Positions 8,406 to 17,782 of a stretch of DNA of 42,457 nt are shown piece by piece. The stretch's first letter is position 1. Each line of letters opens with the position of its first letter. The notes beneath the pieces are model-generated. The model ran no database searches and had not been told where the DNA came from. It worked only from the letters and a program-made list of their open reading frames with translations. The stretch comes from Candidatus Olsenella pullicola. Lineage in GTDB: Bacteria; Actinomycetota; Coriobacteriia; Coriobacteriales; Atopobiaceae. The stretch is taken from the NCBI GenBank assembly GCA_019117265.1, contig DXAB01000106.1, forward strand, positions 1 through 42,457. The letters are read 5' to 3'. The position numbers were made by a program, and so were the translations under genes.

Positions 8406-10646
8406 ATGTCCGACGAGCTTGACGATCAGGCCACGCACGGCCGCCTGGGGCGGCTCTTTGCGGCCCTCGTGGGCAACGAGGACGACCTCGCGGCCGCCGG
8501 GGGCGGAAGCGGCGTCGCTGACGACGACGCCCCCCGGGGCGCGGACAACACCTCCGTCCTGGACGTGGAGGCGCTCTCCCGCGTCCTCATGAAGTCGACA
8601 GATCCGATGGGCGTGCTCCGCGGCGTGGTCGCGGACATTCGCCGCCGCGCCAACGGAGCCGGCACGCCCGCGCCCGCGCTTCCGCCCAGCCCCTTCGAGC
8701 TCTATCTTGCCACGCGCCTCACGGAGGCGGGCATCGCCGAGAGGGACGGTGCGCTCCCCGCCCTCTCCGTCGTGCGACCGCGCACCTCCGACCTCTTCTA
8801 CCTGCGCGTCATTGACGATTCGATGCCCTGGCCGGCAAAGGTGAGGCTGCTTCGCACCGAGGCCGCGCTCAACTTCGCGCTTCTCGTCGCGCGGGCGCTC
8901 CCCAACCCCAACGAGGCCTCGCTCGAGGAGCTCGTCCGCTGCGAGCAACGCATCTGCCGCTCCATCGTCTCCCAGGCGCCAAGCGAGGCGCGTCGCCACG
9001 ATGGCTCCGCGCTCGGCGAGTGGGCGGTGCGCAGCGCCATCTCCATGGGAATCGAGCGCCTGCAGCTCCCCTATCGCCTCACGGCGCGCTTCCGCACCAA
9101 CGTCGCATGCGGCCGTGCCGCCATAGAGATCGACCTCGTGCCGCCGGAGGCATGGGCCGCCACGGCCTACGTGGACGGCCTCGGCGTCGTGAGCGCCACG
9201 GCGGAGATGCGCCGGCGCGCGGCCTCGGACTACAACCTCAGGCTGGGGGTTCTTCTTGCCGCCTATGCGCTGCTCGTGGCCCCGCAGCTCTCCGAGGTCT
9301 GGGTTGCCGGCGTGGTGGACACCGCGCGCGGCCACGCCTGCTACTACTCGGCGCGCATCACGCGCTCCCTGCTGGAGGGCCTCGACCTCGAGGGGGCCGT
9401 CGACCCCTACGCCATCATGCGCGTGGCGGGAGCCGCGCTGGACGCGGAGAACCGCGAGCTCATGCCCGTGCGCCAGGGCTTCTCCCTCGATGACGAGCCT
9501 TTCTGCCCCAAGCTGCGCTACGAGCCCGTGGAGACGTCCGAGCGCGTGCTGCTTCCCGCCGCCGCGGCGGGGCTTGGCTGCGCGCGCGTGCGCGACCTTG
9601 GCTCGGACGAGGCCCGCGCGCGACGCCTTGCGTCGACGGAGCTCGTGCGCGAGCTGGGAGACTCCACCGAGAAGAACGTCCGCGCGCTGCTCTCCCTCGC
9701 GGACGCCACCCCCCACGACGACGTCCGCGAGGCCGCGCTGCGCTGCGTGCGCGAGCTCGTCTCCGGGGAGCTCGACGACGACCCGCTCGCCATTGCCGAG
9801 TCGCTCGTGGACGGAGACGAGCTTACCCGCAAGACGCTCGCCGCACGGGAGCTCCTCTACGGCCGCAACATGGAGGGGGCCGAGAAGTGCGCGCTCGAGG
9901 CGCTCGGCCCCGTCGAGAGGGCCGGCGCCTACCGCGACGGGGACGGCCTCGTCTGGCGAGCGTTTGGCTCCCACACCGACCGCGCCCTCTACAACCTGCT
10001 CCTTGCCCCCGCCCACGAGCGCTGCGAGCTTGTGAGCGAGAGCTACCTCGAGGCGCACCTGATCGCCTCTGCGGCAGCGCTCGCGCAGGGGCGCACGAAG
10101 GACGCCCTCCCCCACGCGCGGCGCGCCTGCGAGCTTGCCCCGCTCTCCTCCCAGGCGAGCCTGCACCTCGCCCAATGCCTCGAGGCCGCGGGACAGGACG
10201 AGGGGGCCTTCGACGAGCTCTGCCGGCTCCTCTCGCTGGCGCACGACCCGGAGTCCATCGGCCTTGGCTATCTCAGGATGTCCCAGCTGCAGTGGCGAGA
10301 CGGCCACGTGCTCGCGGCCCAGGCCTGCTACCAGCGCGCATGCCGGACCCTGCCGGGCGCCGCAATCGTTGCCGGGCTTGCCGTGGTGGCGCTCATCAGC
10401 CAGGTGGGCAGCGCCACCGACGGCACGCTCCCGCAGGACGCCGAGGAGGACGCGCTGAGGGGAGCGGGCATTCCCCTTGCTCCCACCGCGGAGGTCGGCG
10501 AGGCGCTTCTGGGCGCGGCGCGCTCTGCCGTGGACGCCGGCGTCTTCTGGGCGGCGCGCGACCTCGTGAGGTCGCTCTGCTCGCTCTTCAGGGATGACGT
10601 GACCTTTGGGGTGCTCCGCTCGATCGAGGACGAGCCGGACCGATGA
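8406..10646 (+). CDS. Large TPR-repeat-containing protein of unknown function
   Basis: 746 aa continuous ORF; C-terminal TPR-like segments (AQGRTKDALPHARRACELAPLSSQASLHLAQCLEAAGQDEGAFDEL; RMSQLQWRDGHVLAAQACYQRA). Confidence 0.8.
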   Translation: MSDELDDQATHGRLGRLFAALVGNEDDLAAAGGGSGVADDDAPRGADNTSVLDVEALSRVLMKSTDPMGVLRGVVADIRRRANGAGTPAPALPPSPFELYLATRLTEAGIAERDGALPALSVVRPRTSDLFYLRVIDDSMPWPAKVRLLRTEAALNFALLVARALPNPNEASLEELVRCEQRICRSIVSQAPSEARRHDGSALGEWAVRSAISMGIERLQLPYRLTARFRTNVACGRAAIEIDLVPPEAWAATAYVDGLGVVSATAEMRRRAASDYNLRLGVLLAAYALLVAPQLSEVWVAGVVDTARGHACYYSARITRSLLEGLDLEGAVDPYAIMRVAGAALDAENRELMPVRQGFSLDDEPFCPKLRYEPVETSERVLLPAAAAGLGCARVRDLGSDEARARRLASTELVRELGDSTEKNVRALLSLADATPHDDVREAALRCVRELVSGELDDDPLAIAESLVDGDELTRKTLAARELLYGRNMEGAEKCALEALGPVERAGAYRDGDGLVWRAFGSHTDRALYNLLLAPAHERCELVSESYLEAHLIASAAALAQGRTKDALPHARRACELAPLSSQASLHLAQCLEAAGQDEGAFDELCRLLSLAHDPESIGLGYLRMSQLQWRDGHVLAAQACYQRACRTLPGAAIVAGLAVVALISQVGSATDGTLPQDAEEDALRGAGIPLAPTAEVGEALLGAARSAVDAGVFWAARDLVRSLCSLFRDDVTFGVLRSIEDEPDR

Positions 10647-11314
10647 GCGGGCGCGCGGTGACGCTCTGGCCGCCGAGCTTTGGCGCGGCAATCTTTGACT
10701 TTGACGGGACGCTCGCCGAGACGTGGCACCTGTGGCGGCGCGTGGACGAGATCTTCTTTGCCACCCGCGGGCTTGAGTTCGACGAGAGTGCGTCCACGAT
10801 CCTGGCGACGCTCGGCTTTGCGGATGGGGCGCGCTGGTGCGTGGAGACCTATCGCCTGCGCGACGAGGTGCAGGACATCGTCGACGAGTGGAACCGCCTG
10901 GGGGCGGCACTCTACGAGACCTCGGTTGAGCTGCGCCCCGGCGCAGAGGGCTACCTCCGGGCGCTGCGGGACGAGGGCGTGAGGCTCGCGCTCGCGACGA
11001 CCAACAACCCACAGGTGCTGGGAGCCATGCGGCACGTTGACGTCTACGGGCTCTTTGACGAGGTGGTCTGCGGGGTGGACGTTGCTCGTGGGAAGGACCA
11101 CCCGGACATCTACCTCGAGGCCGCCCGGCGCCTGGGGGCAGATCCCGCAGAGTGCGCGGTCTTTGAGGACATTCTCCCCGGTGTGCTCTCCGCGCGCGGG
11201 GCGGGCATGACCACGGTGGCGGTGCGCTGCGAGGACCCCCGCCAACCCGCGCGGGAGCTGCGCCGCGAAGCGGACCTCTGGATTGACGGCTGGGAGCACG
11301 TGCTCGGCTCGTAG
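10643..11314 (+). CDS. HAD family phosphatase (beta-phosphoglucomutase/PGP-like)
   Basis: AAIFDFDGTLAETWHLW ... CAVFEDILPGVLSARGAGMTTVAVRCED; ATGA overlap with upstream gene. Confidence 0.9.
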   Translation: MSGRAVTLWPPSFGAAIFDFDGTLAETWHLWRRVDEIFFATRGLEFDESASTILATLGFADGARWCVETYRLRDEVQDIVDEWNRLGAALYETSVELRPGAEGYLRALRDEGVRLALATTNNPQVLGAMRHVDVYGLFDEVVCGVDVARGKDHPDIYLEAARRLGADPAECAVFEDILPGVLSARGAGMTTVAVRCEDPRQPARELRREADLWIDGWEHVLGS

Positions 11315-11385
11315 CCGCCCCGCCCCAGGGTCACACCCAGCGTACGGGCAGCGTACGGACGCTCGGACGGGTGCGACGCGCGCCC

Positions 11386-12708
11386 CTACCCCGAGCTCCG
11401 GACAAGGTGCGCGTGAAAGTGCGTGTCGGCACCGGGCCAGGACGTGCATCCCGCCCGCACGAGCTCAAAGCCCGCGCCCACCGGGCTGGAAAGAAAAGCC
11501 TCCACCACGCGCTCGTTCTCCTCGGCGAGGATGGAGCAGGTGGCGTACACGAGGCGGCCCCCCGGGGCAACGCGCCGCGCGCCGGCGGCCAAAAGCTCGC
11601 CCTGGAGCGCGGAGAGCCTCTCCGGCGCGCTCTCCTCAAGACCCCAGGCAATCTCGGGATGACGCGCGAGCGTACCCGTCCCCGTACACGGGGCATCAAT
11701 GAAGACCAGGTCAAAGGTACCGAGCGAGGAATCAAGCCCCCGACCGTCGCGGCACAGGCACTGCACGTGGTCGGACACTCCGGCCGCCTCCATGCGAGCC
11801 GCGGCACGCGCGGAGCGACGCGCGTCGGACTCCACGGCCACGATCTGGCACGGACCGCCGGCCGCAACGGCCGCACCCTCGAGCAGCACCGTCTTGGTCC
11901 CACGCCCCTGCCCCACCTCGAGCACGCGCTCGCCTGGCCTGGGCGCGCACGAGAGCGCCACCTCCTGGGCCGCAAGGTCGCACGGCAGCACGTCCACGCG
12001 CTCAACCAGGCCGGACGGCGCGAGCCGCGCAGGGGCTCCCAGCAGGAAGGACCCGGGCAACGGCCCCTCGGCCGGCTCGCACCCCGCCTCCTCGAGCATG
12101 CGAGAAGGGGAGCGTCCCCCTTTCGCACGAGCGCGGTTGGCGGCAACCCAGGAGCCCACGGGCTCGAGCGCGGCGCGAGCCCATGCGGCGGCACGCCCGG
12201 GGCCGAGCGACGCGAGGGCGCGCTCGCACAGCCACTCCGGCAGCGCGCCCACGCGCGCCAGGTCAGAGGTCTCAAACATCCCCGAAGCCACGCGATCTTG
12301 AGACGCGGCGAGCGCATCCGCGTCCTTCTCGGCAATGCGGCGGAGCACGGCGTTGGCGAGTCCCGCGGCGCGCGGGGAGACCGAGCGCACGAGCTCGACG
12401 CCCTGGCTCACCGCCACGTCCGGGCGGGCACCCAGATACAGCAGGTCAAACGCCGCAAGGCGAAGGGCGTCGCGCACGCGCGGCTCCAGCTTGGCGCCGC
12501 GTCTCAGATGGGAGCCGATCACGCGGTCGAGCTCGCCCTCGGCGGCGGTCACGCCCATGACGAGGCGCACCGAGAAGCCTCGGTCGCGCTCCGAGAGCGC
12601 CCCGAGCTCGCCTGCCCCGCGCAGGAGGTCGCGCGCACGCGCCCCGCGGCGCCTCCTCTCGCCGAGAAGCGCCAGCGCACAGCTCCGCGCCGCCGTCGCG
12701 CGCACCAC
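11386..12708 (-). CDS. rsmB: 16S rRNA (cytosine-C5)-methyltransferase RsmB
   Basis: NusB-like N-terminus; VLEVGQGRGTKTVLLEG SAM motif, DLVFIDAPCTGTGTLARHPEIAW; likely GTG start overlapping the fmt stop (the 645-aa ORF call is over-extended into fmt). Confidence 0.88.
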   Translation of the reverse strand: MVRATAARSCALALLGERRRRGARARDLLRGAGELGALSERDRGFSVRLVMGVTAAEGELDRVIGSHLRRGAKLEPRVRDALRLAAFDLLYLGARPDVAVSQGVELVRSVSPRAAGLANAVLRRIAEKDADALAASQDRVASGMFETSDLARVGALPEWLCERALASLGPGRAAAWARAALEPVGSWVAANRARAKGGRSPSRMLEEAGCEPAEGPLPGSFLLGAPARLAPSGLVERVDVLPCDLAAQEVALSCAPRPGERVLEVGQGRGTKTVLLEGAAVAAGGPCQIVAVESDARRSARAAARMEAAGVSDHVQCLCRDGRGLDSSLGTFDLVFIDAPCTGTGTLARHPEIAWGLEESAPERLSALQGELLAAGARRVAPGGRLVYATCSILAEENERVVEAFLSSPVGAGFELVRAGCTSWPGADTHFHAHLVRSSG

Positions 12709-13637
12709 TAGGCACGCCCCCACGACAGGGCGTCGCCACGCAGGCCGGCGGCCCACGAGGAGGCGTCCATCTCGCGCTTGCCCTCGGGCTTTAGCCTCAG
12801 CACCTCGAGCGAGCCATCGGTGCAGCCCAGCCACACGCGCCCGTGCGCCACGCAGACGCCGCCGGGCGCCACGTCCCTCTCGCCAGCGCGTGCGGCGCAC
12901 ACGCGCACGCCGCGACCGGCAACCACGCACCGGGCCGGGGCGGTGTCGCCGGACGCCCGTACGCGAAGGGCATTGGCTCGCGCGCCGTCCGTCGGGTCCA
13001 GCAGCAGCTCGCCCTTCTCGATCTTTGCCGCGTGCGTGACGAGGGCCTCGTCCTGCTCGACCCAGCGCGCCGAGCCGTCCGCCACGCTCGGCAGCGTCTC
13101 CGCGAGCAGCGCGGCGCCCATTCGGGCAAGCTCGGCCGTGAGCTCGGCCGTGTCCTTCTCGCCCACCGCAGTCGACGCCTGCGCGCAGTACGCCCCCGTG
13201 TCCACGCCGTGGCCTATCCGCATGATGGAGACGCCCGTCTGGGCGTCCCCGGCAAGGATGGCGCGCTGAATGGGGGCGGCGCCGCGCCAGCGCGGCAGCA
13301 GCGAGGCGTGCACGTTCACGCACCCGCCCGGCGCCATCGCGAGCACCGCGTCGGGCAGGATGCAGCCGAAGGCGGCAACGCAGAAGACGTCCGCCCCGGC
13401 GGCTCGGAGCGCCTCCTCGACCTCTGGCGTCACGCGCGAGGCCTCCATCACGGGAATGCCCAGCTCGAGGGCGCGGGCCTTCACCGGTGAGGGCACGAGG
13501 GTGCGGCCGCGGCCGCGCACGGCGTCGGGTCGCGTAAGAACGAGCGCAACGTCACAGCGCTCGGCGAGCGCCTCGAGCGAGGGGACGGCAAACTCCGGCG
13601 TCCCCATGAAGACGACGCGCAGCTTGGAATTGGGCAT
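12708..13637 (-). CDS. fmt: Methionyl-tRNA formyltransferase
   Basis: LRVVFMGTPEFAVPSLEAL; GCVNVHASLLPRWRGAAPIQRAILAGDAQTGVSIM. Confidence 0.97.
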   Translation of the reverse strand: MPNSKLRVVFMGTPEFAVPSLEALAERCDVALVLTRPDAVRGRGRTLVPSPVKARALELGIPVMEASRVTPEVEEALRAAGADVFCVAAFGCILPDAVLAMAPGGCVNVHASLLPRWRGAAPIQRAILAGDAQTGVSIMRIGHGVDTGAYCAQASTAVGEKDTAELTAELARMGAALLAETLPSVADGSARWVEQDEALVTHAAKIEKGELLLDPTDGARANALRVRASGDTAPARCVVAGRGVRVCAARAGERDVAPGGVCVAHGRVWLGCTDGSLEVLRLKPEGKREMDASSWAAGLRGDALSWGRA

Positions 13638-13647
13638 CGCGGCCTCC

Positions 13648-14199
13648 CTACTCGACGACCTCGGTCTCGCCCGGAAGCGCGCCCGCGGCGAGCGCGGCCT
13701 CGTACTCGCGCTCCGCCTCGGCGCGGGCCATCGGCGCCAGGTGGTCGAACATCGTGACCCCGTGGACGTGGTCGATCTCGTGCTGCAGGCACACCGCCAT
13801 GAGGTTGTCCGCGGCCTCGTACTGCATGAGGTCGCCGTCGAGGTTTCTCGCCTGCACCACCACGTGGCTCGGGCGCCTGACGCGCACGCTCACGCCCGGG
13901 AAGGAGAGGCACCCCTCCGAGCCCTCCTTCTCGGGGCCGTCCGCCGTGACGACGCGCGGGTTGATAAGCACGTACGGGTTCTTCTTGGAGCCCTTGCCTG
14001 ACCAGTCCACGTCAATCACCACGATCTGGCGCATCTCGCCGATCTGGGGGCCGGCCAGGCCGCAGCCGTCGGCTGCGTACATGATCTTGAGCATGCGCTT
14101 GGCCAGGGCGCGCACCTCGTCGTCAATGGTCTCGATGGGCTCGCACTCCCGCGCAAGGCGCGGGTCCGGCGAGAGCACGATCTCCTTGAGCTCGTTCAT
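13648..14199 (-). CDS. def: Peptide deformylase
   Basis: GCGLAGPQIGEMRQIVVID, EGCLSFPGV, LQHEIDHVHGVTMFDHL. Confidence 0.97.
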   Translation of the reverse strand: MNELKEIVLSPDPRLARECEPIETIDDEVRALAKRMLKIMYAADGCGLAGPQIGEMRQIVVIDVDWSGKGSKKNPYVLINPRVVTADGPEKEGSEGCLSFPGVSVRVRRPSHVVVQARNLDGDLMQYEAADNLMAVCLQHEIDHVHGVTMFDHLAPMARAEAEREYEAALAAGALPGETEVVE

Positions 14200-14240
14200 G
14201 GTCCTCCTTCTGGCGGGCTTTCTTCTCCCGCGCGTCGTGC

Positions 14241-16544
14241 CTACATCATGTCGTAGGCGTCTATGTCCACTGCAATGTTACTACCCGCGCGGCGCGCGAG
14301 CCCTGCGACGCACGCGCCGAGAAGTGCGCCCACGTCCGCGTCAACCGGGGCCTTCACCATGAGGTGACGGCGGGTCTGGTCCTTCACGCGGGCCTTCACG
14401 CAGTCCGCCGGGCCCATAACCTCCCAGCCGGGCGCGGTCCCCACGCGATCGCGCACCGAGACGGCGAGCTCGTCGGTCACGGCCCGCACGTCCCTCTCGC
14501 TGCGTCCCCACACGATGACGTTTGCCAGACGGCTGAACGGCGGGTAGCCGGACTCCGCGCGCTCGGCAAGCTCCGCATTGAGAAAGACGGAGCGGTCGTG
14601 AGCGGCCACCGCCCGCATGGCGGGATGCGTGGCCCAGTACGTCTGGACGATGACCTCGCCCGGGCGCTCGCCGCGGCCCGCGCGGCCGGCGACCTGCTCC
14701 AGGAGGTCGTAAGTGCGCTCCGTGGCACGAAAGTCGGGCAGCTTGAGCATGGTGTCCGCGTTGATCACGCCCACGAGCGTGACCTCCGGGAAGTCGAGCC
14801 CCTTGGCGATCATCTGGGTGCCCACGAGCACGGCGCACTCCGCGGCGTCAAAGCGCTCGAGCAGGCGCTGGTGGGCGCCCTTGGCGCGCGTGGTGTCCGC
14901 GTCCATGCGAATGATCTCCACGTCCGGCGGCAGGAGCATGGAGAGCTCGTCCTCCACGCGCTGCGTGCCCACGCCAAAGGCCGCGAGGTAGCGGCTCCCG
15001 CAGTTGGGGCAGGCGGTTGAGGGGTCCGGATAGGCGCGCACCGGCCAGCTGCGCCCGCAGCTGTGGCAGGCGAGCATGTGGCCGCGCTCGTGGTAGGTGA
15101 GCGCCGTGGAGCAGTGCGGGCATTCGGGCACGCAGCCGCACTCGCGGCACATGAGGAAGTTCGCAAAGCCTCGGCGGTTGAGCAGCAGCACGGCCTTCTC
15201 GCGGCGAGCCGCCACCCCGCGCAGCGCCTCGGCCAAGGGCGCCGAGAAGACCCCGCGCCCGCCGCCGCGGAACTGCTCCGCCATGTCTACCACGGTGACG
15301 CGCGGCAGAACGGAGCAGCCCGGGCGCTCCGGCATCTCCACGCGCGTCCAGGTGGCACCGCGGAAGGAGCCGGCGTGGCAGCGCTGGAGGCTCTCGAGCG
15401 AGGGCGTGGCAGATCCCAGGACGAGCGCGGCGCCACGGGCGCGAGCGAGCTCGGCGGCCACCTCTCGGGCGTGGTAGCGGGGCGACTTGTCCTGCTTGTA
15501 GGAGCCCTCGTGCTCTTCGTCGATGATGATGAGGCCCGGGTTCTCGAGCGGCGCAAAGAGCGCCGAGCGGGCGCCGACCACCACGTGGGCGCGCCCGGTG
15601 CGCACAAGATCCCACTGGTCGAAGCGCTCGCCGGTGGAAAGGCGGCTGTGGAGCACGGCCACGTTATCGCCAAAGCGGCTGCGGAAGCGCCCCACGGTCT
15701 GGGCCGTGAGGGAGATCTCCGGGACGAGGACGAGCGCTCCTTTGCCCTGCGCGAGCGCGTGTTCGATGGCGGCAAGGTAGACCTCGGTCTTGCCGGAGCC
15801 GGTGACGCCGTCGACGAGCACCACGTCGCCGCGTCCGGCAACCCGCGCCGCGTCGATGGCGTCAAGGGCGGCGCGCTGACCGGCGGTGAGGTGCTCCGGG
15901 CGCGGAGCAACAGCCGAGGAGAGCGTGGTCTTCTCGCCGCCGCGAAACTGCCGACGGGTCTCCACGACAACGACGCCGCGCCTCTCGAGGGCGCTCACCG
16001 CGGAGGCGGCTCCGGGAATGGTGGCGGAGAGCTCGGAGACGCGCTGCGGGCCCTCGCGCAGGGCCTCGATCACGGCGCGCTGGCGCGATGCGCTGCGAGC
16101 CGGGGCGTAGTCGTTTGCCGCGGGGGCGAGCGCCGCCCAACGCGCGTCGACGGCGCCCGCGCGCTCGTTTTGGAGCTCCCAGGGGGCATCAGGCGCGGAG
16201 CGCGTGACCTTGACCTTCTGGCCGGGGGCCAGGAAGGGGCGGATGGCGTCCGGGAGCGTGCAGGCGTACTCGCGCGCAATCCACGCCGCGAGGCCGGCGG
16301 CAACGTCATCAAAGGCGGGCGGCGCGAGGACCTGCTCGATGGGGTTGATCCTCTCTGGGCTCAGGCCGGCCGGGGGCACCGGGGAGGTTGCCACCACGTA
16401 GCCCACCGCGACGCGGCGCGAGAAGGACACGAGCACGGTGGCACCCGTAGTGACCTCGCGCTCCAGCTCGGGCGGGATGGCGTACTCAAACGCGCCGTCC
16501 AGCGAGCGCGTTGGTATGTCGAGCACGACGCTCGCGTAGCGCAT
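14241..16544 (-). CDS. priA: Primosomal protein N' (replication restart helicase PriA)
   Basis: LLVDGVTGSGKTEVYLAAIEHALAQGK, IIIDEEHEGSYKQDKSPRYHAREVA, Cys-rich zinc motifs CRECGCVPECPHCSTAL; MRYASVVLDIPTRSLDGAFEY start with ACGGAGGG SD. Confidence 0.96.
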   Translation of the reverse strand: MRYASVVLDIPTRSLDGAFEYAIPPELEREVTTGATVLVSFSRRVAVGYVVATSPVPPAGLSPERINPIEQVLAPPAFDDVAAGLAAWIAREYACTLPDAIRPFLAPGQKVKVTRSAPDAPWELQNERAGAVDARWAALAPAANDYAPARSASRQRAVIEALREGPQRVSELSATIPGAASAVSALERRGVVVVETRRQFRGGEKTTLSSAVAPRPEHLTAGQRAALDAIDAARVAGRGDVVLVDGVTGSGKTEVYLAAIEHALAQGKGALVLVPEISLTAQTVGRFRSRFGDNVAVLHSRLSTGERFDQWDLVRTGRAHVVVGARSALFAPLENPGLIIIDEEHEGSYKQDKSPRYHAREVAAELARARGAALVLGSATPSLESLQRCHAGSFRGATWTRVEMPERPGCSVLPRVTVVDMAEQFRGGGRGVFSAPLAEALRGVAARREKAVLLLNRRGFANFLMCRECGCVPECPHCSTALTYHERGHMLACHSCGRSWPVRAYPDPSTACPNCGSRYLAAFGVGTQRVEDELSMLLPPDVEIIRMDADTTRAKGAHQRLLERFDAAECAVLVGTQMIAKGLDFPEVTLVGVINADTMLKLPDFRATERTYDLLEQVAGRAGRGERPGEVIVQTYWATHPAMRAVAAHDRSVFLNAELAERAESGYPPFSRLANVIVWGRSERDVRAVTDELAVSVRDRVGTAPGWEVMGPADCVKARVKDQTRRHLMVKAPVDADVGALLGACVAGLARRAGSNIAVDIDAYDMM

Positions 16545-16654
16545 GAGGCCCTCCGTTCTTCTCGTCGTCTTCTGACGGACTATTGTACCCGCCAGCGGCT
16601 CGCCCCTCTTGCCGCCCCACGCGATTCTCGCCGCCCCGCGCGCCCGGGGAGGAA

Positions 16655-16716
16655 TTGGGCAAAAGGTTTGATGCGCTTGCGCGAGGAGGGCGGGTTTTGG
16701 GCAAATTGTTTGATGC
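16655..16716. repeat. Two direct copies (42-bp period) of TTGGGCAAAnnGTTTGATGC upstream of priA
   Basis: TTGGGCAAAAGGTTTGATGC (16655-16674) and TTGGGCAAATTGTTTGATGC (16697-16716), 18/20 identical; partial inverted copy TTTTGCCCAAAA at 16814-16825. Confidence 0.75.
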
Positions 16717-16916
16717 AAAAGGGAGGCCCCCGATAGAGACGGATATCCCTACCTGCGGCTCCTTGGCAGCCGAGAAGGGCGTGCGAAGGAGCTCAGGGAG
16801 ACAAAATAAAAGGTTTTGCCCAAAACCGGCCATGAGGCAACGGATTGGCCGTCCCCGGCAACGCGCGGGCCCTCCCCAGCGCAAAAGTGGCTGCTTTGGG
16901 ACACGCGGCGGGTCAG

Positions 16917-17774
16917 TCACTCCCCCATCCAAAACACGCTCGCGTCGTCCCCGACCTTCATGCGCGGGAAGCGCTCGAGCGACGCATCCGCCGTCTCGAG
17001 CACGCGCATCCGGTCGCAGAGCAAGAGGGCCGAGAAGTGCGTGGCGCCCGCCATCCACTCGCCAAGACCAGCCATCCCGTACTGGCCGAACGCGCGGAAG
17101 AAGCCGTCGCTCATGCCCGCCACGGCAGCCACGTCCGACGCCGGCAGCGTGAGCCTCCGCGCGTGGGAGAGACCCTCCCCCGTTGGGTCCAGGCACCAGT
17201 AGCCACCCTCGACGTTTCTCATCTGCCGGTTGGCAATGACCTCGTCGCGCACCAGCGCGCGCTTCTCGACAGCCGAGAGGCCGCGCCCGGCAGAGCGCTC
17301 AACCATGAGCGCCACCGCCGCGTCATCGAGGCTCTCGAGCACCTCATCGGTGGAGATCACGAGCTCGCCCGAGCGCATCAGCACCACGAGCGGCGAGTCC
17401 GCGAGGCCCCAGAGCTCGAGCTCTCGGCCGCGCCTTACGGCGAGCGCGAGCGTGGCCGAGGGCACGGCGGCCGCCTCGAGGCTTTCCACCTCGCACCCAA
17501 GCGCCGCCTCCAACTCCACGCGCGCCGCTTCCACCGCCGCAGCGAGCGCCTCCCCCGGAGCCCTCCCGAGCTCGAGCAAGCGGCAGACGCGCCCGCCGAC
17601 CACGTGCGAGAACCACTGAGCGTTGGTGGCAAAGTCCCCAGAGACGAGCGGTAGGTCAACAAGGCCCGTTGCCCCGTCAATGACCAGGCCGTACGAGCCG
17701 CCGGGCACGCCTGCCGCATAGGCAAAGTCCTCGTTTGCGGCGTTGCCGCGCTCCGAGAGGTAGAAGCGGGACAT
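16917..17774 (-). CDS. PP2C-like (PPM family) protein phosphatase domain protein
   Basis: RGNAANEDFAYAAGVPGGSYGLVIDGATGL ... VAAVAGMSDGFFRAF ... VGDDASVFWM. Confidence 0.75.
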   Translation of the reverse strand: MSRFYLSERGNAANEDFAYAAGVPGGSYGLVIDGATGLVDLPLVSGDFATNAQWFSHVVGGRVCRLLELGRAPGEALAAAVEAARVELEAALGCEVESLEAAAVPSATLALAVRRGRELELWGLADSPLVVLMRSGELVISTDEVLESLDDAAVALMVERSAGRGLSAVEKRALVRDEVIANRQMRNVEGGYWCLDPTGEGLSHARRLTLPASDVAAVAGMSDGFFRAFGQYGMAGLGEWMAGATHFSALLLCDRMRVLETADASLERFPRMKVGDDASVFWMGE

Positions 17775-17782
17775 AGGCCCAC

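Noticed and set aside
8259-11012. 917-aa minus-strand ORF antisense to DUF1015/TPR/HAD genes
   Set aside because: Low-complexity Arg/Ala/Gly product spanning three well-supported plus-strand genes; expected from third-position GC bias.
12709-13323. N-terminal extension of the 645-aa rsmB ORF overlapping fmt
   Set aside because: Antisense-like Arg/Gly-rich composition; rsmB homology begins after the GTG overlapping the fmt stop.
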